Part shown: piece after piece, positions 42,540 to 51,955 of the stretch
How the letters are laid out: each line of letters begins with the position of its first letter
Numbering within the stretch: position 1 is the stretch's first letter
NCBI GenBank assembly: GCA_037045685.1
Contig: JBAOII010000039.1
Span: 91,880-155,879, forward strand
Source: Competibacter_A sp037045685
GTDB lineage: Bacteria > Pseudomonadota > Gammaproteobacteria > Competibacterales > Competibacteraceae
Direction of reading: 5' to 3'
DNA: 64,000 nucleotides
Position numbers and translations under genes: made by a program
Notes under the pieces: generated by a model
Database searches by the model: none
What the model saw: the letters and a program-made list of their open reading frames with translations, nothing else
Told to the model about the DNA's origin: nothing

Positions 42540-44852
42540 TCAACCGGCCACCTTCTTGAGCAACTCGGCGGCTCGCTGTTTTTGAGAGTCGTTACCCTCC
42601 GACAGCACCTCGTCCAACAGCCCGCGCGCACCGACCTGATCGCCCATGTCCAAGTAGGCCGTCGCCAGATCCAGCTTGGTTTCCACGTAATCGGCCGCCG
42701 CGTCGCCGCCCGCGTCCACGGACGCGGCCCTCATCTTGCCGAGATCGAGCGTTTGGTTGTTGAAATCGGGCAAATCGTCGATCAGCCGCAGCGACGTCTC
42801 GTCGCCATGCTTGGCCAGCTCTTGGGTGACATCCGAGAAATCGAACCGGTGATCGGCGGCCGAGGGCGGCGGTTGCGTCGGTGGCGCCGTCCGTTCCGCG
42901 TCCGCCAAGGACTGCGCGGACAAGATGGCCGAAATCGTCGAGATCGAGGCGGGTTCGGTCGCCGGCTCGGGCCTGTCGATCCCTGGCGGCAGACCACCGG
43001 CAAAGCGATTGCCGGACGCGGCCGGCTTCATTTCCAGGGGCGGCAGATCGACCGACTGCGAGCCGGTTTGTTGCAGGCCGAGATCGCCGAAATCGAAATC
43101 GAAGCCATCCAGGCGCAATTCGGACGGCAGTTCCGTTTGCGGGGGCGCTTTTTTCAGATCCGGTTCGGTGGGCGGCTCGGGAGCCAGGGGGCCGGTTGGC
43201 TTGCGGGTCGCCGACGCCGTGGCCGGCTCGGCGTCGGGCAGGCGTTCGAGGTTCAGCGCGGGCGGGGGAGCGCTTCTACCGCCGAACGCCGGTCGCTCGC
43301 CAACGCCAAAATCGATGTCTTTTAGCAGCTCGGTAACCGACTTGGGCTGCGGTGGAATCGCCGGTGCCGGAGCCGCCGCCATGGCGGCGACCGCAGCGGC
43401 GCCGGCCCTGGTCGCCTCGGCTGGCGAGGCCGGCGAACCGGCGGGGGACAGCAAGGGCCGGGTGAGGCTGGCCTCGCGCACTTGAACCTGGGTCGATGAC
43501 GTGTCTTCCGGCTCGGCGGCGGCAGGTGCCCGCGACGGCTCCGCCGGTGCGCCAACCGGCTTCGCCACCGGCTTGGGACGGGCGGGCCTGCGCAGCAAGG
43601 GCAACAGGATAATCGAGGCGATTGCCAGCAAAATCAGAGCGACGGCGATCCACACCACCGGATTAGCCATCCAGCTCGACTCGGTTTCCACCACGGGTTG
43701 CGGGGCTGGCTTAGGAGGAGCAACCGGGCGGACCGGCTCCGGCTTCGGCTGAGCGGCGGCGGGCGGCGGGGCTTCCGCCGGCGGCGGAGTGGCGGCGGCG
43801 GGCGCGGGCGATGCTTCCGGCCGAGGAATACTGGCTTGGGGAACGATTTCCCGTGGTTGCTCGGCCGGCGATAATATCGAAGGGGCCGCCGTCGTGGGTG
43901 GTACCGCCACGGGGGAAACCGCGACCGGCGGGGGAACCGCGACCGGCGGCGGCGCGACCGCCACGGGGGGAACCGCGACCGGCGGCGGCGCGACCGCCAC
44001 GGGGGGAACCGCGACCGGCGGCAAGGCTGGCAGGGACGGCGGAACCGTCACCGAGGGTCCGGGCGCGGGCGAGGTCGTCGCGGCGACTTCTGGAGTGGAC
44101 GGCGGCGACGTGGGGGCGCCTTGCACGCCCAGGGCTTGCGCGGTCGGCACCTTGAGCGTAGCGCCCGTGCGCAGGGCGTTGGGATTGCCGTTGGCGAACG
44201 CCCCCGCATTGCCGGCCAGCAAAATCGACATCATTTGCGGCAAACTGACGCCGGCCGATGGCCGAACCCGGCTCGCGACCGCCATGAGGGTTTCGCCGGG
44301 GCGGATCGGACCATAAGTCGAGGCGCCCTCGAAACTGACCGATGGAGCCGGCGGCAGTTCGAGCGCCGGACGCGGCGCGGCGGCGACGGGGGCGGCGACC
44401 GGCGGGGGAACCACGGCCGGACGGAGCGGCGGTGGCGGCTGCCGGCGGTTGACGTACAGCTCCGGGTCGACCTGGACCGCGAATTCCCGAATCAACCGCC
44501 CGCGCGACCAGACCAACTCCAGCAACAGGTTGAAGTTCGGCTCGCGAATCGGCTCGACGGAACTGATTTTAATGAGGTTTGGCCCCCCGGACGGCGTTTC
44601 GACCGAGAAACGCAGCTTCGATAGAAACGCCAATCGCTCGATTCCGGCCCGGTCGAAATCCTGCTGGAGAGGAACCCGCACGGTCAAACCGGTCAGCTCG
44701 CCGGGATTGTTGACGATCAGGGGAATCTCGGCCTCGAAGTTCTGATTGAGAGCCGAACGCACGGCGAGCGGACCGACGCCCAGGGCGAAGGCGCACAGCG
44801 GCGCCACCAGCCCGGCCAAGAGGGTTAGTCGGAGTAATGTCCTGGTCGGCAT
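42540..44852 (-). CDS. fimV: FimV/HubP-like protein
   Basis: A 770-residue protein with FimV architecture. A signal peptide (LLAGLVAPLCAFALG) leads to the FimV N-terminal domain (VGPLAVRSALNQNFEAEIPL, FNLLLELVWSRGRLIREF) and a LysM-like domain (YGPIRPGETLMAVASRVRP, ILLAGNAGAF). A Pro/Val/Ala repeat region follows, then a single membrane helix (WIAVALILLAIASIILLPLL), an acidic cytoplasmic part and the C-terminal FimV domain (KLDLATAYLDMGDQVGARG). Such proteins mark the cell pole and support type IV pilus function, fitting pilT and the gsp genes nearby. ATG 44852 follows GGAG. Confidence 0.9.
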   Translation of the reverse strand: MPTRTLLRLTLLAGLVAPLCAFALGVGPLAVRSALNQNFEAEIPLIVNNPGELTGLTVRVPLQQDFDRAGIERLAFLSKLRFSVETPSGGPNLIKISSVEPIREPNFNLLLELVWSRGRLIREFAVQVDPELYVNRRQPPPPLRPAVVPPPVAAPVAAAPRPALELPPAPSVSFEGASTYGPIRPGETLMAVASRVRPSAGVSLPQMMSILLAGNAGAFANGNPNALRTGATLKVPTAQALGVQGAPTSPPSTPEVAATTSPAPGPSVTVPPSLPALPPVAVPPVAVAPPPVAVPPVAVAPPPVAVPPPVAVSPVAVPPTTAAPSILSPAEQPREIVPQASIPRPEASPAPAAATPPPAEAPPPAAAQPKPEPVRPVAPPKPAPQPVVETESSWMANPVVWIAVALILLAIASIILLPLLRRPARPKPVAKPVGAPAEPSRAPAAAEPEDTSSTQVQVREASLTRPLLSPAGSPASPAEATRAGAAAVAAMAAAPAPAIPPQPKSVTELLKDIDFGVGERPAFGGRSAPPPALNLERLPDAEPATASATRKPTGPLAPEPPTEPDLKKAPPQTELPSELRLDGFDFDFGDLGLQQTGSQSVDLPPLEMKPAASGNRFAGGLPPGIDRPEPATEPASISTISAILSAQSLADAERTAPPTQPPPSAADHRFDFSDVTQELAKHGDETSLRLIDDLPDFNNQTLDLGKMRAASVDAGGDAAADYVETKLDLATAYLDMGDQVGARGLLDEVLSEGNDSQKQRAAELLKKVAG
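43908..44020 (-). repeat. 36-bp tandem repeats in fimV
   Basis: A 12-residue unit (VAVPPVAVAPPP) is encoded by nearly identical 36-bp units repeated two to three times with partial copies on each side. This Pro-rich spacer lies between the LysM and membrane segments and could vary in copy number. Confidence 0.75.
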
Positions 44853-45255
44853 GGACCTGTCTCCATTCCACCGCCCTGCGAGCAAGGTCGCGGCGGGATT
44901 GGCTTGGATGTTGCCCCCGGCCACGGCGGACCGGCGGCTTTCCCACTCCGAGCCGGCGGCAGCGCACCGAGCGACTCGAAGCTTCCCCTTAAAGATACTC
45001 CTTAATGAGGAGTTTTTCAGTGCGAGCAACGACAGGCGGGCCAATTTGAAAATGCCCGACGGTCGCGTCGGGCGGGCTCGCGGGGAGGCGAGCGTCCCGC
45101 GCAAGGCGCCGGAGAATTCCGCCCAAACTCGTCACGCTCCGAATAATAGCGCCATTTTTACAGCCCTACACCTGTTCGTTGCGCGCGGCGGCATCCCCAT
45201 TACAATTCCAGTCACTCACGACATCCAAATTCTGTCTTGCGACCCATACGCCACC
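44853..45255. promoter_or_regulatory. Divergent fimV/creB intergenic region with a terminator-like hairpin
   Basis: About 400 bases between two divergent genes, so promoters for both are expected here. On the plus strand ACTCCT/AGGAGT (44997-45002 and 45008-45013) with a TAATG-type loop runs into TTTTT, an intrinsic-terminator shape. It could attenuate a creB leader or end an unseen small transcript. No aptamer consensus was recognised upstream of it. Confidence 0.45.
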
Positions 45256-45966
45256 ATGACTATCCGCATCCTGCTGGTCGAGGACGAGCCGTCCATCGCC
45301 GAAATCGTCGAGTTCGCGCTGGCGAGCGAAGGATTCCAGATCACTTGGCGCACCCTGGCCCGCGAGGCTGAGGCCGAACTGGCGGCCATTCCTCACGATC
45401 TGATCGTGCTCGACATCGGACTGCCCGACGGTTCCGGCCTGGAACTGCTCAAGCGGGTACGCCGCACTTCAGAAGTGCCGGTGGCGATCCTGTCGGCCAG
45501 GAACGCCGAACTCGACCGGGTGCTGGGCCTGGAGCTGGGCGCGGACGACTACATCAGCAAGCCGTTCAGCCCGCGCGAGCTGGCCGCTCGGGTCAAGGCC
45601 ATCCTCAAACGCACCATCCGGCTCAACTCCGCCGCGGAAGAAGCGGCGACCAGCCCGCCGGCCGAGGGCGCTTGGTTCGAGATCGACGAAGATCGCGCCA
45701 CCATCCGGTTTCGCGGCCGACCGCTGGATCTGACCCGCTACGAATATCTGATTCTCAAGACCCTGCTGGCCCAGCCGGAACGGGTGTTTTCGCGGGCGCA
45801 ACTGATGGACCGGGCTTGGCCCGATCCCGTCGCCAGCTTCGAGCGCAGCGTGGACACCCACATCAAGGCCCTGCGCGCCAAGTTGCGGGACATCGACCCG
45901 AAACTCGATCCGATCCGCACCCATCGCGGCTTGGGCTATTCGGCCCGGATCGGCGACCGGCCCTGA
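45256..45966 (+). CDS. creB: Two-component response regulator CreB
   Basis: A 236-residue OmpR/PhoB-type regulator. Receiver residues: E9/D10 (LVEDEPS), phospho-acceptor D53 (LIVLDIGLPDGSG) and the lysine in YISKPFSPREL. A winged-helix DNA-binding domain follows (LTRYEYLILKTLLAQPERVF, VDTHIKALRAKLRDIDP, IRTHRGLGYS). Assignment as CreB rests on the CreC kinase directly downstream and on creD at 52 kb. ATG 45256 starts the conserved TIRILLVEDE. Confidence 0.88.
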   Translation: MTIRILLVEDEPSIAEIVEFALASEGFQITWRTLAREAEAELAAIPHDLIVLDIGLPDGSGLELLKRVRRTSEVPVAILSARNAELDRVLGLELGADDYISKPFSPRELAARVKAILKRTIRLNSAAEEAATSPPAEGAWFEIDEDRATIRFRGRPLDLTRYEYLILKTLLAQPERVFSRAQLMDRAWPDPVASFERSVDTHIKALRAKLRDIDPKLDPIRTHRGLGYSARIGDRP

Positions 45967-45978
45967 CTGGTCCCCGCC

Positions 45979-47425
45979 ATGCGCCTCGGCCTCAAACTGT
46001 TTCTGGGCTATTTCCTCATCGTCGGAATCGGGGTGTATTTCTCTCTCAACATTCTGGGCAACGAGCTGAAGCCGGCCTTTCGCCAGTCGGCGGAAGAAAC
46101 CCTGATCGACACCGCCAATCTGCTGGCCGTGCTGGTCCGCGACGACGTGCTGAACGGCAGCATCGCTGACGGCCGGTTTCAGAGCCCGGCTGGAGGAATA
46201 CGCCCGCCGCATCCCGAACGCTCGCGTCTGGGACATCGTCAAGACCAGTCTCGATCACCGCGTTTACATCACCGACGCGCGGGGCATCGTGATCTTCGAT
46301 TCGTTCAATCTGGATCTGGGCCGGGACTTTTCGTGCTGGAACGACGTGTACCTGACTCTGCGCGGCCAGTACGGCGCCCGCACCACCCGCGTCGATCTGA
46401 ACGACGAGCGGACCTCGGTGATGTACGTGGCGGCGCCGATCCGGGACGGCGAGCGGATCATCGGGACCCTGACCGTCGGCAAGCCTTCGTCCAGCGTGCA
46501 GCCCTACATCGACCGGGCCGAAATCAAATTGCGCCGGATCGCGGCGGTGTTGGTGGTGGCGTCGCTGGCGGTTGGGCTGGCCTTTTCCTGGTCGCTGGCC
46601 CGTTCCATCAACCGGCTCGCCGCCTACGCCCGCGCGGCGGCGGAAGGTCGGCGCGGCATCGCCCCGAAGACGGGCGGGCCGGAACTGCGGGCGCTGGCCG
46701 AGGCGGTGGAGACGATGCGGGACCGCTTGGAAGGCCGGGATTATGTGGAGCGCTACGTCCACACTCTGACGCACGAGATGAAAAGTCCGCTGGCGGCGAT
46801 TGCCGGGGCGGCCGAGCTGTTGCAGGGCGATTTGCCCGCGCCACAGCGGGAGCGCTTCGCCGCGCTGGTCGCCGGGGAGGCGGAGCGGCTTAGGCAACTG
46901 GTGGAACGCCTGCTGGCCCTGGCGACCGTCGAGCAGCGGCGGGAGCTGAACGAGCGGCGGCCGGTCGCCCTCAAGCCGGTGGTGGAGGAATTGCTGGCTT
47001 CCCGCGCACCGGCTATCGCCCGAAAGGAATTTCGCGTCGAATGCACCCTGCCGGACGATGCGGCGGTGCTCGGCGAGCCGTTCCTGATCGTCCAGGCCAT
47101 CGGCAACCTGCTCGACAACGCGCTGGACTTCACGCCGGTTCGGGGTGTCGTCACCCTCGGCGCGGAACGGGACGGCGATGCGTGGCGGCTGGCGGTGAGC
47201 AATACCGGCGACCCGATTCCGGATTACGCCCGCGATCGGCTATTCGAGCGGTTCTTTTCCCTGCCGCGTCCTGATACCGGCCGCAAAAGCACCGGCCTGG
47301 GGCTGGCGTTCGTCAAGGAAGTCGCGCAACTGCACGGCGGTACGATCAGCGTGGACAATTGGGCGGGACCGGACGGGGCGGCGGTCGGGGTGGTTGCCCG
47401 GTTCATGTTGCCGGCTGCCGGATAA
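45979..47425 (+). CDS. creC: Two-component sensor kinase CreC, frameshifted
   Basis: An inner-membrane histidine kinase of about 481 residues after correction. A first membrane helix (LFLGYFLIVGIGVYFSLNIL) is followed by a periplasmic sensor segment with ITDARGIVIFDSFNLDLGRD. Then come a second helix (AVLVVASLAVGLAFSWSLA), HAMP, the H box THEMKSPLAAIAGAAELL, N box QAIGNLLDNALDF and G box STGLGLAFVKEVAQ. One extra base at about 46181 breaks the frame between FETRF-type and RARLEEYARR sequence. It pairs with CreB, 12 bases upstream. Confidence 0.88.
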
Positions 47426-47516
47426 AAGTTTGGGGTTACCAACACTCATTCCACTCACCTCTTGCGGGTGAGGGATATCCCAGCCCGCCCAAGAAGCGGG
47501 CCGGGAATTGATGGCA

Positions 47517-50500
47517 TTAGAGCGACCGGTTCTGCCGCAGCCGCCAGCCGCCGAATCCGAGCAGCAGCGCGGCCAGCAACAGCGCCAGCCATTCGGTCAG
47601 GGTGGGGATTTCCGTGATCGGAACGCCGACCCCGCCGTCGTCGGTGATGCTGCCGTTGACGGCCAAGTCGTCGTCGCCCAAACCGCCGTCGGTCAGGGCG
47701 AAGGTGGCGCTGGCGCCGGCGAGAGCGGCCGGGAGCGTGTACCAATGTGGGGTCGGGTCGGCGGCGGTTCGGCCGTATTTCCAGAAGGTCGCGCCGGCCG
47801 GCAGGGCGGCGGGATAGGTGACCCGGACGGTGACCGGGCCGGTGCAGGCGCCGTCCAGCGTGAAGCGCAGCAGGCCGTGCGGGAAGCTGTAGCCGGGCGG
47901 CGGTGCGGCGGGCGGATCGACCAAGGCGGCCTGGGTCAGATGGCAATTCTCCCCGCCGCCGCTGAATTCGGCGCCGACGTCGCCTTGGCCGCTGGGGCTG
48001 GCGCCGGTGAAGGCGTTCCGCACGGTCTGGGTCAGCGGGGTGGCGGCGGAGGGATTGTTGTTGGCATCGCCGCCGTAGGCGGCACCGATGGCGTGGCTCC
48101 CGACGCTCAGGCCGGCGACGCATCGGGCACTGCCGCTGATGAGGGCAGCCGCGCGGCAGCCGATCCAGCCGTCGGCGGTGAAGGCGACCGCGCCGGTGGG
48201 GTTCTGGCCGGTCACGGTGGCGGTCAAGAGGATCGGTTGGCCGAACGATGCGGGGTTGGGGGCGCTGCTCAGGGTGGTGAGGGTGGGGGACGGGGTTCCG
48301 TCGGCGGGCAAGGCGGCGAAGCCGGCGCGGGGCACGCCGCTGATCTGGGCGAAATCCCCCCCTGCATAGACCGTGTCGCCCGCGACCGCTAAGGCACCAA
48401 AACCACTCCAAAGCTCTCTTCCACTAGCGCTCGGATTCCAAGCGGTGGCGGTGCCGGTGGTCGCATTGATCGCGGCGATTTTGTTGCGCGCCTGCCCGCC
48501 GATGGTGGTGAACCCCCCGCCCACATAGACCGTGTCGCCCGCGACCGCTAAGACACCAACACCACTCCAAAACCCTCCTCCACCAACGCTCGGATTCCAA
48601 GCGGTGGCGGCCCCGGTGGTTGCGTCGAGCGCGGCGAGGAAACTGCGCGCCTGCCCGCCGATGGTGGTGAAGTTCCCCCCCGCATACACTGTGTCGCCCG
48701 ATACGGCTAAAGCCCCAACCCAACCATGAGTGTTCGGATTCCAAGCGGTGGCGGCCCCGGTGGTTGCGTCGAGCGCGGCGAGGAAACTGCGCGCCTGCCC
48801 GCCGATGGTGGTGAAGTATCCCCCCGCATACACCGTGCCGCCCGATACGGCCAAGGCACGAACCATAGATCCAGCGTTCGGGTTCCAGGCAGTGGCGGTG
48901 CCGGTGGTCGCATCGAGAGCGGCAATATAGTTGCGTGCCTGCCCGCCGATAGCGGTGAAGCCCCCTCCCACATACACCGTGTCGCCCGCGACGACCAAGG
49001 ATTGAACCCAATCACTGGCATTCGGATTCCAGGCTGTGGCGGCCCCCGTCTTGGCATCGAACGCGGCGATATGATTGCGTGCTTGCCCGCCGATGGTGGT
49101 GAAATACCCCCCCACGTACACCGTGTCGCCCGATACGGCCAAGGCATAAACTATATCTCCATCAGGGTTCGGATTCCAAGCGGTATCCAGAGTGCCGTCG
49201 GCGTTGAAACGGGCGATGTTGGAGCGATTCAAGGAACCCGCTTGCTGGAAGTGTCCTCCCACCACCACCCGCCCGCTGCCATCCACCACCACGGCGGAAA
49301 CGAAGCCGGGAAATTGCGCGTCGTAAGGCGTGGAAGCGACCTCGCCCGTGGTTGATATCGCGGCGGCGCCCAAGTGAGTGGCTCCGCCGATGGTGCTGAA
49401 GGACCCGCCCACATACACTGCGTTGCCCGATACGGCCAAGGTCGAAACTCCATAATCAGAGTTCGGATTCCAAGCGGTGGCGGCACCGGTGGTCGCGTCG
49501 AGCGCGGCGAGGCGATTGCGCGCCTCTCCGCCGATGGCGGTGAACTCCCCGCCCACATACACCGTGTCGCCCGATACGGCCAAGGCATAAACCCTACCAG
49601 AATAAGGAGGATAAGGATTCGGATTCCAAGCGGTGGCGGCCCCGGTGGCCGCATCGAGGGCAGCGAGGCCATTGCGCGCCTGGCCGCCGATGGTGGCAAA
49701 GTTCCCCCCCGCATACACCGTGTCACCCGATACGACCAAAGCAAAAACCCCACCAGAATTAGGAGGATAAGGATCCGGATTCCAGGCGGTGGCGGCCCCG
49801 GTGGTCACATCGAGGGCAGCGAGGCCATTGCGCGCTTGGCCGCCGATGGTGGCGAAGTTCCCCCCCGCATACACCGTGCCACCCAATACGGCCAAGGCAC
49901 GAACCACAGCTCCAGCGTTCGGATTCCAGGCGGTGGCGGCACCGGTGGTCGCGTCGAGCGCGGCAATATAGTTGCGTGTCTGCCCGCCGATGGTGCTGAA
50001 GCCCCCTCCCACATACACCGTGTCGCCCGCGACGGCCAAGGCCGAAACCCCACTCCCAGTCCCACCACTAGCGTCTGGATTCCAGGCGGTGGCGCCGCCG
50101 GTGGTCACATTGATCGCAGCGATGTTGTTGCGCGCCTGCCCGCCGATGGTGGTGAACCCCCCGCCCACATAGACCGTGTCGCCCACGACGGCCAAAGCCG
50201 AAACCCCATCATCGGGATTCGGATTCCAGGCGGCATCCAGAGCGCCGTCGGCGTTGAAGCGGGCGAGATTGTTGCGCGGGGCGCCGTTCACGAAGCTAAA
50301 CGAACCGCCGATGTAAAATCGCCCGCTGGCGTCCACGGCCACGGCCTGGACCGATCCCGCCGTATAAAAACCGGCGGCGTGGGTGGGCAACGGCAGGGTC
50401 TGCGCCCCGGCGAAGGGCACGGTTAGCAGGAGGAGCAATACGGGTAGAAAGCAGATGATCGGGGCGATGAGCCGGCCGGTTTTGATTTGTCTGGAGCGGC

Positions 50501-50522
50501 GAAATGCTGATAGATAAGACAT
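47517..50522 (-). CDS. Large secreted beta-propeller-like repeat protein with IPTL-CTERM sorting signal
   Basis: A 1001-residue protein. It has an N-terminal signal (LIAPIICFLPVLLLLLTVPF, then AGAQ), then about 14 repeats of about 50 residues (core: ALAVSGDTVYVGGxFTTIGG, RN-xx-ALDATTGAATAWNPN), a beta-propeller-like series. Next are a bacterial Ig-like domain (TTLSSAPNPASFGQPILLTA) and a 'choice-of-anchor U'-like domain (CHLTQAALV, ATFWKYGRTA, DDDLAVNGSITD). The C-terminus is EIPTLTEWLALLLAALLLGF then WRLRQNRSL: IPTL motif, helix and basic tail, the IPTL-CTERM sorting signal. ATG 50522 follows AGGGGAA. Likely surface-bound; function unknown. Confidence 0.88.
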   Translation of the reverse strand: MSYLSAFRRSRQIKTGRLIAPIICFLPVLLLLLTVPFAGAQTLPLPTHAAGFYTAGSVQAVAVDASGRFYIGGSFSFVNGAPRNNLARFNADGALDAAWNPNPDDGVSALAVVGDTVYVGGGFTTIGGQARNNIAAINVTTGGATAWNPDASGGTGSGVSALAVAGDTVYVGGGFSTIGGQTRNYIAALDATTGAATAWNPNAGAVVRALAVLGGTVYAGGNFATIGGQARNGLAALDVTTGAATAWNPDPYPPNSGGVFALVVSGDTVYAGGNFATIGGQARNGLAALDAATGAATAWNPNPYPPYSGRVYALAVSGDTVYVGGEFTAIGGEARNRLAALDATTGAATAWNPNSDYGVSTLAVSGNAVYVGGSFSTIGGATHLGAAAISTTGEVASTPYDAQFPGFVSAVVVDGSGRVVVGGHFQQAGSLNRSNIARFNADGTLDTAWNPNPDGDIVYALAVSGDTVYVGGYFTTIGGQARNHIAAFDAKTGAATAWNPNASDWVQSLVVAGDTVYVGGGFTAIGGQARNYIAALDATTGTATAWNPNAGSMVRALAVSGGTVYAGGYFTTIGGQARSFLAALDATTGAATAWNPNTHGWVGALAVSGDTVYAGGNFTTIGGQARSFLAALDATTGAATAWNPSVGGGGFWSGVGVLAVAGDTVYVGGGFTTIGGQARNKIAAINATTGTATAWNPSASGRELWSGFGALAVAGDTVYAGGDFAQISGVPRAGFAALPADGTPSPTLTTLSSAPNPASFGQPILLTATVTGQNPTGAVAFTADGWIGCRAAALISGSARCVAGLSVGSHAIGAAYGGDANNNPSAATPLTQTVRNAFTGASPSGQGDVGAEFSGGGENCHLTQAALVDPPAAPPPGYSFPHGLLRFTLDGACTGPVTVRVTYPAALPAGATFWKYGRTAADPTPHWYTLPAALAGASATFALTDGGLGDDDLAVNGSITDDGGVGVPITEIPTLTEWLALLLAALLLGFGGWRLRQNRSL
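48370..50230 (-). repeat. Tandem repeats of about 150 bp encoding propeller blades
   Basis: The phrases 'acaccgtgtcgcccg', 'cctgcccgccgatggtggtg' and 'ttccaagcggtggcgg' recur about every 150 bases across 1.8 kb, with some units differing by only a few bases. This is the DNA counterpart of the blade repeats and a likely site of copy-number change. Confidence 0.85.
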
Positions 50523-50912
50523 TGTTATTCCCCTTATTATGTCCAGTTGTTTGTAAATAGAAACGATGGGGTGTAACAATAATATTCTATCAAAACGGCC
50601 CGGATCGCGCAAATACGGATCAATCCAAAGCGAAACAGTTACGCCGGCACAGCCGAAGCCTATCAAGCGGTCGGCGTTCAATCATATCTAATAAGTTACA
50701 TACCGAACATCCTCTATTGCGGAATCCATCTCGATACGCATTCAAACCTCACCAGACGAGCAGCACATAAAAAAACCGTACCACTTGGCGGAAACCACCC
50801 AAACCAACGCGAGAGATCATCCGGCATTATCATCAGATCAGCGCGACTCATCCCAATGCCGCCACGATCCTGGCCGATTCGAGCTTTATCGGTTGCGGCG
50901 AAGCCTCGCAAC
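50523..50912. other. Intergenic region upstream of the IPTL-CTERM gene
   Basis: About 390 bases, more AT-rich than the surroundings, between the repeat-protein start and the toxin stop. It should contain the promoter of the minus-strand repeat protein. A 72-residue minus-strand frame (50714-50932) overlaps the toxin's end but has no recognisable similarity. No riboswitch consensus like that at 16.4 kb was seen. Confidence 0.45.
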
Positions 50913-51392
50913 TTATGCATCTTCTCCAGCAACGGTCGCCAGCTTATTTATCAATAGCGGATGATAATAAATCCCATGGGATTGCATCTCCGCCGTACAC
51001 CGAATAAAGGAAGAAATCAACCCAGCCTGCTTCGCTTTGAGTAGAACTCCCAATGTACCCACAACTTTTAATCCGAGATATTCAGCGACATTGCGGCCAA
51101 CCTTTTCATCGATCAACACCCAGTCCGCGCTATATTTGCAAGCCATATCCAAGGTGTGCTTTTCCCCTTTATCGAGTTCCAGCAACCGACTTGAATGCTG
51201 GATCGGAGTAGAAGCGACAACTTGTATCCAAGAAAATCGAACAAGATCAGGGACAATGATATGCCCACCCGCGCGACACTCAGCCACCACCTGTTCGACA
51301 ACATAAATGCGTTGAAACAAACGCGGCAATAAATCCAATTGCCGAATGCTGGAAAGCGCGATAAATGGCGTCGTATTGGAAAAAACGATCAT
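50913..51392 (-). CDS. PIN domain toxin (DUF3368 family)
   Basis: A 159-residue PIN-fold putative ribonuclease. IVFSNTTPFIALSSIRQLDLL is the DUF3368 start (N in the place of the first acidic residue is common in this subfamily). LDKGEKHTLDMACKYSADWVLIDEK, read across its two acidic sites, and VGTLGVLLKAKQAGLI are typical. It overlaps the upstream UPF0175 gene by four bases, the usual toxin-antitoxin order. Base composition is more AT-rich than the core genes, a sign of acquisition. Confidence 0.85.
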   Translation of the reverse strand: MIVFSNTTPFIALSSIRQLDLLPRLFQRIYVVEQVVAECRAGGHIIVPDLVRFSWIQVVASTPIQHSSRLLELDKGEKHTLDMACKYSADWVLIDEKVGRNVAEYLGLKVVGTLGVLLKAKQAGLISSFIRCTAEMQSHGIYYHPLLINKLATVAGEDA

Positions 51393-51643
51393 AGCAGAGC
51401 CGTTTCACGGCTATAATCATCAGCGGAGTCATCTAGCAAAACCGCACCTGCTTGCATGGCGAGATAAAGGAACTCGGCACGCGGGATATTCAGCCATGCC
51501 GCCGCCGAACCCGACGATAGTTTACCCTCCTTAAACAGACTGATAGCGGCTTGGCGCTTCAAGTATTCCGCAAAACCCTCCGCGTTCAGGTGCAAATCCA
51601 ACAGAAGCTCCACAGGGCAATCAATTTCAATCGTCTTTTTCAT
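51389..51643 (-). CDS. UPF0175 family antitoxin
   Basis: An 84-residue protein of the UPF0175 family, a ribbon/helix DNA-binding type antitoxin partner of DUF3368 PIN toxins. The core KRQAAISLFKEGKLSSGSAA and AWLNIPRAEFLYLA look like the conserved helix-turn-helix region. It is first in the operon and overlaps the toxin by four bases, so autoregulation is likely by family precedent. Confidence 0.83.
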   Translation of the reverse strand: MKKTIEIDCPVELLLDLHLNAEGFAEYLKRQAAISLFKEGKLSSGSAAAWLNIPRAEFLYLAMQAGAVLLDDSADDYSRETALL

Positions 51644-51955
51644 TATCGGATCCCGCCAGATTACGTAAACATTCGAAGCCGTCGTCCGCCGAGTCTGTGG
51701 CGTTCTTGAACGGCCTGATCGCCGTCCTTCGTCGCAAGTTCTTGCGCATCGGGACAGTCAACTCGTTGAATTAATAACCAGCGGCATTCGGCACTTGCGG
51801 GCCAAGCCGGGCCGGGCGTTCGGAGAAATAGCGATCCAGTTTATCTCACATGCGCGCCTTCACCCAATCCCCACATTTCCCCCACGGTCCGCACATCATC
51901 CCCTCAACTGCGTCGGTTAGGCTTGCTCCATCCACTCAACCGAAGGAGCCCAGCC
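51644..51955. promoter_or_regulatory. creD upstream region with a weak cre-tag candidate
   Basis: About 310 bases between the antitoxin start and creD. At 51859-51874 TTCAC-N6-CCCAC resembles the CreB-binding tag TTCAC-N6-TTCAC known from enterobacteria, with two mismatches in the second half-site. It lies 82 bases before the creD ATG. The remainder shows no gene. Confidence 0.35.

Noticed and set aside
43900..44020. Regular short repeats that might suggest a CRISPR array
   Set aside because: There are no unique spacers; the repeats are in frame within fimV and encode a Pro-rich linker.
44870..44990. Minus-strand 'gggaaagccgccggtcc' in the fimV leader, which partly resembles a GEMM junction
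   Set aside because: The GNRA-capped stem and closing GCCGG-x-TGCC are missing, so it does not make the aptamer.
48370..50230. Spaced repeats at about 150 bp as a possible array or mobile repeat
   Set aside because: They are coding blades of the propeller-like protein, in frame throughout.
50714..50932. 72-residue minus-strand frame
   Set aside because: It overlaps the end of the PIN toxin, has no similarity to known proteins and no convincing start.
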